10,866 nt of DNA from an uncultured Lachnospiraceae bacterium (GTDB lineage: Bacteria > Bacillota > Clostridia > Lachnospirales > Lachnospiraceae): the NCBI GenBank assembly GCA_910586705.1, contig CAJUJK010000051.1:1-10866 (forward strand), in the 5' to 3' direction. The notes beneath the pieces were generated by a model. It saw only the letters and a list, made by a program, of their open reading frames with translations. It had not been told where the DNA came from and made no database searches. Below are positions 6,842 through 10,866 of this stretch, one piece after another. The translations under genes were made by a program, and so were the position numbers. The first letter of the stretch is position 1. Each line of letters opens with the position of its first letter.

Positions 6842-7141
6842 TCAATCAGGAAACAATCCTTCCTCGAAGGTGCAAATAAAAACCTGTAGTTCCAGCATGG
6901 CATCTTCGACCCGTAGCTGCACTTCTTCACTCCAAAACCTGCTTCCTCCAGACAGTTCATCGATCAAATGAAACATCGGCACCGCATCTGCAATCAGGAT
7001 CGCGCCATTTGATTTCCACCTGGATACATTTTCAGAAAGATAGTTTATAATTTCTGTATATAATTGCTCATTAAAAGAGTTTTTCGTGCGCAATTCTACC
7101 AAGAACCCATGTTCTCCTACAATCTTATCAAAAAAATTCAT
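6842..7141 (-). CDS. Hypothetical 99-residue cytosolic protein
   Basis: I do not recognise this family. The chosen start (MNFFDKIVGEHGF) has AGGAG nine bases upstream. The longer open frame back to 7312 is antisense to another small gene (7254-7337) and is unlikely. The protein is acidic, with no signal peptide or membrane helix; it appears alpha/beta, with a helical stretch FNEQLYTEIINYLSENVSRW and a strand-like GAILIADAVPMF. It lies downstream of, and on the same strand as, the LytTR regulator and the 46-residue peptide, but about 490 bases separate it from the peptide. Small acidic proteins beside bacteriocin-like peptides are sometimes immunity factors; that is only a contextual guess. 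Confidence 0.55.
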   Translation of the reverse strand: MNFFDKIVGEHGFLVELRTKNSFNEQLYTEIINYLSENVSRWKSNGAILIADAVPMFHLIDELSGGSRFWSEEVQLRVEDAMLELQVFICTFEEGLFPD

Positions 7142-7186
7142 TTTTAACATCTCCTGTATATTATTTTGAAAATTCATGACGAACAA

Positions 7187-7208
7187 GGAAGGGACGCTGG
7201 GAGAGAGG
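7187..7208 (+). repeat. Dispersed GGAAGGGACGC motif, copy 1
   Basis: GGAAGGGACGCTGGGAGAG, extended to AGG, matches 9220-9241 with two differences in 22 bases. A third, shorter copy (GGAAGGGACGCCGG) is on the minus strand at 7555-7568. The sequence lies in what would be the leader of the small peptide gene at 7254. Confidence 0.5.
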
Positions 7209-7253
7209 TAAGATTTATGCGCCCTTTTCTGAGACGGAAGGGGCGGAGATTCT

Positions 7254-7337
7254 ATGAACAGGTTAGAAGTTTTAACATTGCTGTTAGTAGTATTTACAAC
7301 ATTAACATACATAGATAATCATAACAACCATAAATAG
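7254..7337 (+). CDS. Hol-Tox-like 27-residue membrane peptide, candidate type I toxin
   Basis: The peptide MNRLEVLTLLLVVFTTLTYI ends in a short polar tail DNHNNHK. One hydrophobic helix with an N-terminal E(V/A)L-type start and a charged tail is the pattern of the putative holin-like toxin (Hol_Tox) peptides of Firmicutes, which insert in the cell's own membrane and are silenced by antisense RNA. A purine-rich ribosome binding site (GGGGCGGAG) lies 5-6 bases before the ATG, and a terminator-like hairpin follows the stop by 8 bases. The gene is too short for standard calling. Identity is by pattern, not by alignment, and its plus-strand promoter was not convincingly located. Confidence 0.55.
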   Translation: MNRLEVLTLLLVVFTTLTYIDNHNNHK

Positions 7338-7342
7338 ACAGA

Positions 7343-7453
7343 AATAAAGCTATCCTCTACCGCAAATAGGGGATAGCTTTGTGTAGTTAATTAATTTATC
7401 ACATTAGTTTCCGTCTAGGGTAATGGGGACGATCCAATATCTCCATTACCTCT
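7343..7453 (-). ncRNA. Candidate antisense antitoxin RNA
   Basis: On the minus strand, GTGAAA (7483-7488) and a perfect TATAAT (7460-7465) are spaced by 17 bases. A transcript starting near 7453 would open with a hairpin (GGTAATGG/CCATTACC, 7418-7451) and end at the 7346-7380 hairpin, giving about 110 bases that overlap the 3' end of the toxin-like mRNA. No open frame lies in it. This is the expected layout of a RatA-type antitoxin, but transcription is inferred. The remainder of 7470-7627 shows no gene. Confidence 0.35.
7346..7380. terminator. Bidirectional hairpin after the small toxin-like gene
   Basis: AAAGCTATCCTC pairs with GGGGATAGCTTT (one G-U) around an 11-base loop, 8 bases beyond the peptide stop. 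Read leftward it is followed by TTTATTT. Position and shape match the shared terminator seen between toxin mRNA and antisense RNA in type I pairs of Firmicutes. Confidence 0.6.
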
Positions 7454-7627
7454 ACACTGATTATAGACCACGAATCAGAATATTTCACGTCAAATATTTT
7501 AATAGAAATTTATAAGAGGTACCAAACTATATCGGTCTTGTTTTAGTAACACTTCCGGCGTCCCTTCCAGCAAAAATTCACCAAATCAACCCAAATTTGC
7601 TCGCTCTAATATCCCCTTCCTGAAAAT

Positions 7628-7768
7628 TCATCCCAGCCATACATGATAATAAGCCAATACTCCTAACACACCTCCTGCTACCGCTCCTGAAAAAGCTGCT
7701 GCCACTACAGCCATTGCTGCAAGCTTATGTTCTCTAAAATACTTCCACAAAATTTTTAAATCGTTCAC
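7628..7768 (-). CDS. 46-residue GxxxG-rich hydrophobic peptide
   Basis: A GTG start preceded by AAAGGGTGA opens a peptide with an amphipathic, basic front (NDLKILWKYFREHK) and an alanine/glycine/valine-rich hydrophobic segment (LAAMAVVAAAFSGAVAGGVL). The segment continues with GVLAYYHVWLG at the end. Glycines at 28, 32, 33 and 36 make GxxxG-type helix-packing motifs, as in two-peptide and leaderless class II bacteriocins and in small membrane regulators. There is no double-glycine leader before a cut site. It lies 93 bases downstream of a LytTR regulator on the same strand. The family is not recognised; a role as bacteriocin or membrane peptide is inference. Confidence 0.5.
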   Translation of the reverse strand: MNDLKILWKYFREHKLAAMAVVAAAFSGAVAGGVLGVLAYYHVWLG

Positions 7769-7861
7769 TCAAATCACCCTTTCAAAATCAAAACAACCGT
7801 TTTCCTTTTTTCCTTTGTACCTTATTCTTTTACCCCACTTGCTGTGAAATGTTAATTTTTC

Positions 7862-8581
7862 TCAAAGCCCTTTCATCATCCGTGTAGATACCAGGCACGT
7901 TTCTCCGTTTGTAAAATAGATCATTCGGTTCTTTACATCTATTTCACGGATGTTATTTTTATTTATGAGAAACGACCGATGGCAGCGTACAAAACTATCG
8001 TCAAATGTGCCTGCCAGTTCTTTTATCGTACTCGTAAATTCAATTTGGCGGTCTTTCGCATGTAGAATGACTTTATGAATATTGCCCGAAGTTTCAAAAA
8101 AGAAAATATCATCATAATCTACGCTGATTTTCCGTCCTCCAACTTCAATCGTATAGACTTTTTGCGTCTTATTGGTCTGGAGTGTATAGCGCTCCATTGC
8201 TTTTAACAGGCATTCTCTGATTTTTACTTTCGCCTCGGCAGGGTTGTCTTTTAATACAAAGTCCATTGCCTCTACCCGGTACTGAAAGGTCATGTAGCTT
8301 AGTTCCGAATGCGCGGTTATAAATATTATAAAGCCGCGCGGGTCAAACAATCTGATCTTCTGTGCCAGTTGCATCCCGTTTATGTCGCTGTGCAAATCGA
8401 TATCCAGAAAATAAATGCCTGTGTTCTGACTTGCCTTGACTTTTTCAAGCAGCGCATAAGTGTCTGCGGTATCTAAAACAAGCTGCATATCCTGTTCTTC
8501 GATTAGAATGGTATTTTGAATGATTTTCACAATCGCGCGCCGCTGCACATCATGATCTTCACACACATAAATGTTCAGCAT
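7862..8581 (-). CDS. AgrA/ComE-type LytTR response regulator
   Basis: This 239-residue protein has a receiver domain (1-125) and a LytTR DNA-binding domain (about 140-239). Receiver landmarks are the acidic pocket CEDHD (E8, D9), the phospho-acceptor Asp60 in YFLDIDL, Thr89 in FITAHSE and Lys111 in FVLKDN. The LytTR part shows IEVGGRKISVDYDDIFFFET, then FVRCHRSFLINKNNI. Regulators of this type answer peptide-sensing histidine kinases and control bacteriocin or virulence operons through pairs of nine-base sites. The start at 8581 is supported by AGGAAGGAG 7 bases upstream; the longer frame to 8719 is not family-like. A strong promoter lies at 8616-8644. No kinase, agrB or agrD gene is in the window, so the input is unknown (an orphan or distant partner). 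Confidence 0.92.
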   Translation of the reverse strand: MLNIYVCEDHDVQRRAIVKIIQNTILIEEQDMQLVLDTADTYALLEKVKASQNTGIYFLDIDLHSDINGMQLAQKIRLFDPRGFIIFITAHSELSYMTFQYRVEAMDFVLKDNPAEAKVKIRECLLKAMERYTLQTNKTQKVYTIEVGGRKISVDYDDIFFFETSGNIHKVILHAKDRQIEFTSTIKELAGTFDDSFVRCHRSFLINKNNIREIDVKNRMIYFTNGETCLVSTRMMKGL

Positions 8582-8615
8582 AATGTCGCTCCTTCCTCTA
8601 AACTTTACTTTCTTG

Positions 8616-8644
8616 ATTATACTGTATGTGATTCCTTTTATCAA
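8616..8644 (-). promoter_or_regulatory. Promoter of the LytTR regulator gene
   Basis: On the minus strand TTGATA (8639-8644), a 17-base spacer and TATAAT (8616-8621) give a near-consensus sigma-A promoter 35 bases upstream of the regulator start. This suggests steady basal expression. Confidence 0.7.
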
Positions 8645-8690
8645 GCGCTGCTCTGCGAAAATGATGAATAAACGCACACATTTGCGGTAA

Positions 8691-8722
8691 AAAATGCAAT
8701 GATTCACAAATGGACGCATTTT
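8691..8722. promoter_or_regulatory. Dyad upstream of the divergent small-peptide promoter
   Basis: AAAATGC (8691-8697) and GCATTTT (8716-8722) form an inverted repeat with an 18-base gap, ending 9 bases before the TTGACA box. A second overlapping pair is CATTTG (8679-8684) and CAAATG (8707-8712). They sit where an activator of the rightward gene would bind. Classical AgrA/ComE direct repeats are not obvious. Confidence 0.3.
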
Positions 8723-8731
8723 ATGACTGTT

Positions 8732-8762
8732 TTGACAGATTTATTGTTTTCTCTGGTATACT
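8732..8762 (+). promoter_or_regulatory. Promoter of the 63-residue membrane peptide gene
   Basis: TTGACA (8732-8737) is perfect and TATACT (8757-8762) is near consensus, but the spacer is 19 bases, longer than the optimal 17. Over-long spacers often need an activator. The divergent LytTR regulator is the obvious candidate. Confidence 0.5.
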
Positions 8763-8806
8763 ATGTGTTGAAAATACATATATGTTTTGGAAGGAGATCT
8801 AAATTT

Positions 8807-8998
8807 ATGAAGAACTTATTGAAAGCAGTTGCTGCAATGGCAGTAGTATTGATTATTAATATGATTATAAATATCATCTGCGATAGGAACGGTTTTGAAA
8901 TAAATTCGATAGCGCAAACCTTCTCGTCATCGCTGATTGCTATCGCGCTATATCACAGCTTAACCAAAAATGAAGCAGATAAAGATTCTCAAAAATAA
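8807..8998 (+). CDS. 63-residue two-helix membrane peptide of unknown function
   Basis: The peptide starts MKNLLKAVAAMAVVLIINMI, continues hydrophobic to about residue 25, has a polar turn (CDRNGFEINS), a second helix (SLIAIALYHSL) and a charged tail (TKNEADKDSQK). Two membrane helices in 63 residues fits small membrane peptides such as bacteriocin self-immunity proteins, but I do not recognise the family. GGAAGGAG lies 8 bases before the ATG, which rules out the longer frame from 8699. It is divergent from the LytTR regulator across 225 bases and has its own promoter, so it is a likely regulated target. A palindromic MITE starts 19 bases after the stop and may act as its terminator. Confidence 0.7.
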   Translation: MKNLLKAVAAMAVVLIINMIINIICDRNGFEINSIAQTFSSSLIAIALYHSLTKNEADKDSQK

Positions 8999-9019
8999 GA
9001 GACTGTATATACAATCCTA

Positions 9020-9179
9020 GAGCGTGTTTGAAAAATCATTCCCGCGATCTGCACTCCCCACTTTGCGGAGAATTCATCCCAAATTTAGTCAACATAGCCC
9101 ACTATGACTCCTAAATTTGGGATAAATTCTCCACAAACGGTGAAGCACATCTCACAGAAAGCATTTTTCAAACACGCTC
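9020..9179. mobile_element. 160-bp palindromic MITE flanked by TA
   Basis: The ends are inverted repeats identical over 20 bases (9017-9036 and 9163-9182, beginning CTAGAGCGTGTTTGAAAAAT). TA dinucleotides at 9018-9019 and 9180-9181 are candidate target duplications, as made by IS630/mariner-type transposases. A second inverted pair inside (9067-9088 and 9111-9132, 21 of 22 paired) makes nearly the whole element one long hairpin. No transposase frame is present; the open frame from 9104 is a by-product of the palindrome. It lies directly after the 63-residue peptide gene. Confidence 0.75.
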
Positions 9180-9219
9180 TAGAGCGAACAAATTTGAATT
9201 GCTTTGGTATATTTTTACA

Positions 9220-9469
9220 GGAAGGGACGCCGGGAAAGAGGATAAGCATCCCCTGGCGGCGTTCGTTACAGAATGCTAAGAATCCCTAAGTATCCTGCTG
9301 TTACGCTGTGGCTGTGGACGGTCGCGGCACCTAGTTCGCTGCCTGTTAGCAGCTAAAGGTGCCGCTTGGCTGCGCCCCTGGTTGTTTTGCAGAATACCAA
9401 GGGCTTCTAAGCATTCTTCCAAAGCCGCCGCCAGGGGATGCTTATCCTCTCTCCCGACTGCTCTTCATA
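9220..9469. repeat. 250-bp nested inverted-repeat element
   Basis: Arms at 9232-9261 and 9426-9455 pair at 29 of 30 positions, and weaker pairing extends outward to 9221 and 9468 and inward through GAATGCT/AGCATTC-like sequence. The centre is a separate hairpin: GCGGCACCT (9324-9332) with AGGTGCCGC (9357-9365), capped by GCTGC/GCAGC. Both arms contain GAGGATAAGCATCCCCTGG. The right arm supplies the last codons and stop of the adjacent binding-protein gene, so the element seems to have inserted into or replaced its 3' end. The family was not recognised. Confidence 0.65.
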
Positions 9470-10035
9470 AGTGCTACTAAACAAGCTCGAAAACAAGCTC
9501 GAAATTTTCCAAAATCAAATTTCACCGATGCCGCCACTGTGTCTGGATATTGTATCGTCGGATTGCTGGAAAAACCAATCACTTTTACACCCTTTTCTGC
9601 GGCGGCTTCGATGCACCCGATTCCAGCTTCGTTGGAATAGACAACTTTTAGTATTTCGCGTGCCTTTTGCTCAAATACGTCCAGTAAATGCTCCATTCCC
9701 TCGTTTGGAAAGCCTGCGACCATACCAATTACCCCTGTCTTTGTAATATTTGCCGTAAGCACTGCTGCCATGCTGCTTGCCTCATACTCCCTTGGCCTGA
9801 CCGCCGCCACATTTCTGACTGACGCGCCAAAACCATTGACAATGCAAAAAAGGTGACAAGATAGAATCCCTTCCATATTTGTGTCGTTCCAGCTCAGGTC
9901 ACCGGGTTTTCCCAGCAGAAGCGCCGCAATCCTGCACATCTTTAGTTCTTTATGCAGGCTGTATTCCCGTGCCGCGCCGCCCCAAAGCAGCAGCGCGAGC
10001 AAGACTGTAAACAGGGCTTTGCAATACCTTGCCAT
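9442..10035 (-). pseudogene. Internally deleted BMP-family (PnrA/Med-type) binding protein gene
   Basis: The frame opens with a hydrophobic leader (ALFTVLLALLLWGGAA) and continues with pieces of a basic membrane protein (BMP) domain, the solute-binding fold that captures nucleosides or similar ligands for ABC import or acts as Med. Recognisable pieces are GDLSWNDTNMEGI, NVAAVRPREYEASSMAAVL then TANITKTGVIGMVAGFPN, and NEAGIGCIEAAAEKGVKVIG then FSSNPTIQYPDTVAASVKFD. The joins GIL/SCHLFCIVNG and AREILK/VVYSNEAG skip domain segments I estimate at roughly 70 and 40 residues, both in frame. The C-terminus ends abruptly inside the 9220-9469 repeat. At 197 residues against about 330-360 for intact proteins, it is probably dead. 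The start is the ATG at 10035, without a well-spaced ribosome binding site and at the ICE junction. Confidence 0.65.
9479..9502. repeat. Perfect 12-bp tandem duplication in the BMP gene remnant
   Basis: AAACAAGCTCGA occurs twice in a row and adds four residues (RACF/RACL region) near the end of the broken gene. It lies just inside the repeat-element boundary. Confidence 0.75.
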
Positions 10036-10076
10036 ACCTCTGTCCCCATATGTCACACATTCGTATGCGGTGTGCG

Positions 10077-10703
10077 ATGGATAAAGCGCCCGGCACCTTT
10101 TTCTCCGGTAAACCTGCCGTCTTTTGCAATGACATTGCCCCTTTGCATATGGATGTGATCCGAGAAAGCATTGAGGAACGGGCCAATGAGATGCACAAGG
10201 CAAAAGAGGAACAGAGAGCCGCCCCGGTCTATCCCCACTCCGCCGCCTATGCGTCCGAGCATGGGGAGATGGCGCAGTACCGCGCCTCCCTGCAAGTCAG
10301 TCTTGCCTGCAAAGAAGCCATTGAGCAGGCCATCAGCGCCCACTATGGGGATAACCGCCTGAATACCGAGGCCGCTGTCAAAGAAGTGCTGGAACAGTTC
10401 GGGCCGGAGCGTATGCAGGTTATCCTTGCCAATACGGTGCTGAAAAAGGAGCATGACGGGCGTATCTCCCGCGATAACAAAGCCTGGGCGAAAACAATCC
10501 CCATGCCGGAGGATGGCGGCGATCCCCGCCACAGCTATGTCCTGGTGGTGGATAAGGTCAACCCCGGCCTGACCGACCTGTTCTTGAAGCAGGCGCGGAA
10601 AGTCCTTCAAGCCCCGGAGAAAGGCTCCGTCCTGGAAAAACTCAAACAGGAGCCGCCGGAACGCAAACCCGCCGCCCCTAAGAAACGGGAACCGGAACGA
10701 TGA
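10077..10703 (+). CDS. DUF3849 domain protein of an ICE, 5' end truncated
   Basis: The protein reads MDKAPGTFFSGKPAVFCNDI and continues through a charged helix to a DUF3849 domain: VYPHSAAYASEHGEMAQYRA, then DNRLNTEAAVKEVLEQFG, ANTV, DGRISRDNKAWAKTI and NPGLTDLFLKQARKVL, and finally a Lys/Pro-rich tail. DUF3849 proteins are cargo-free backbone genes of Tn1549-like ICEs, encoded just upstream of the relaxosome genes; their function is unknown. Codons are GC-rich at third positions from about 10070 on and unlike the DNA to the left. There is no ribosome binding site before the ATG at 10077, and homologous genes, as I recall them, extend further upstream, so the 5' part was probably lost at a junction between 10036 and 10077. 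The stop overlaps the next start (ATGA). Confidence 0.75.
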   Translation: MDKAPGTFFSGKPAVFCNDIAPLHMDVIRESIEERANEMHKAKEEQRAAPVYPHSAAYASEHGEMAQYRASLQVSLACKEAIEQAISAHYGDNRLNTEAAVKEVLEQFGPERMQVILANTVLKKEHDGRISRDNKAWAKTIPMPEDGGDPRHSYVLVVDKVNPGLTDLFLKQARKVLQAPEKGSVLEKLKQEPPERKPAAPKKREPER

Positions 10704-10866
10704 GCGCGGCAAAGCGGAAACGGGAGGTACAGGTGAATTTCCGGGTTTCCCCGGAGGAGCTGGCCCTGATTGAGCAGAAAATGTCCCAGCTTGGAACCGT
10801 CAACCGGGAAGCCTACCTGCGGAAAATGGCGCTGGACGGGTATGTGGTAAAGCTGGATTTGCCGGA
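10700..10866 (+). CDS. mobC: MobC-type plasmid mobilisation relaxosome protein, partial
   Basis: The N-terminal 55 residues are visible before the window ends: MSAAKRKREVQVNFRVSPEE followed by ALIEQKMSQLGTVNREAYLRKMALDGYVV. The basic start, the RVSPEE ribbon-helix-helix-like strand and the NREAYLRKMA helix are typical of MobC-type accessory proteins, which sit on the origin of transfer with the relaxase. The ATG overlaps the DUF3849 stop by four bases, so translation is probably coupled. A relaxase gene is expected next, outside the window. Confidence 0.85.
   Translation, partial: MSAAKRKREVQVNFRVSPEELALIEQKMSQLGTVNREAYLRKMALDGYVVKLDLP

Noticed and set aside
7142..7312. N-terminal extension of the 99-residue protein
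   Set aside because: It is antisense to the toxin-like peptide and a repeat, has no family-like features, and a good ribosome binding site supports the internal start at 7141.
7460..7493. TTGACG as -35 for the antisense RNA promoter
   Set aside because: The spacer to TATAAT would be 22 bases; GTGAAA at 17 bases is the better partner though weaker in sequence.
9104..9289. 61-codon plus-strand open frame
   Set aside because: It starts inside the MITE palindrome, crosses into the next repeat element and has no ribosome binding site.
10053..10712. Long minus-strand open frame of 219 codons
   Set aside because: It is the antisense of the DUF3849 gene, whose codon use and family match are clear on the plus strand.
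1..10866. CRISPR array, tRNA or rRNA genes
   Set aside because: No regularly spaced direct repeats and no recognisable tRNA or rRNA sequence were seen; the repeats present are palindromic elements and short tandems.

Overview
The window looks like a mosaic stretch from a low-to-moderate GC gut Firmicute, most likely a Lachnospiraceae-type Clostridium. The pointers are the Shine-Dalgarno-led genes, a secreted protein with a PTVTT-type linker, an IS1182-family element, a Hol-Tox-like small peptide, and gene families of Tn1549-like integrative conjugative elements (ICEs). This assignment is inference; no rRNA or housekeeping marker is present.

Both edges are ICE DNA. At the left, a Maff2 gene is cut after about 42 codons. 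At the right, a 5'-truncated DUF3849 gene overlaps a MobC-type relaxosome gene that runs off the window. In Tn1549-like elements DUF3849-MobC-relaxase normally precedes VirD4-Maff2, so the order here (Maff2, about 10 kb of other DNA, DUF3849-MobC) implies two elements, a rearranged one, or a chimeric join. Next to Maff2 is a gene-free patch with several DnaA-box-like 9-mers (230-364). It is followed by AT-richer cargo: a divergent HxlR regulator/flavin reductase pair, then a spore-photoproduct-lyase-like radical SAM gene bracketed by two related stem-loops. A 5'-truncated IS1182-type transposase (to about 3835) then abuts the ribosome binding site of a carbamate kinase gene.

The centre (3859-6649) reads like ordinary chromosome: carbamate kinase on the plus strand faces a 600-residue secreted Ig-like/repeat protein on the minus strand, with a shared hairpin between them.

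From 6842 to 8998 lies the most intriguing block, a set of very small genes around an AgrA/ComE-type LytTR response regulator. They are a 99-residue unknown protein, a 27-residue Hol-Tox-like membrane peptide with a hairpin and a possible antisense RNA (a candidate type I toxin-antitoxin pair), a 46-residue GxxxG-rich hydrophobic peptide downstream of the regulator, and a 63-residue two-helix membrane peptide transcribed divergently from it. No agrB, agrC or peptide exporter is seen in the window.

From 9017 to 10035 the DNA is degenerate. A 160-bp palindromic MITE with TA flanks is followed by a roughly 250-bp nested inverted-repeat element that forms the 3' end of an internally deleted BMP-family (basic membrane protein, PnrA/Med-type) binding-protein gene. 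The 5' end of that gene lies directly at the right ICE junction.
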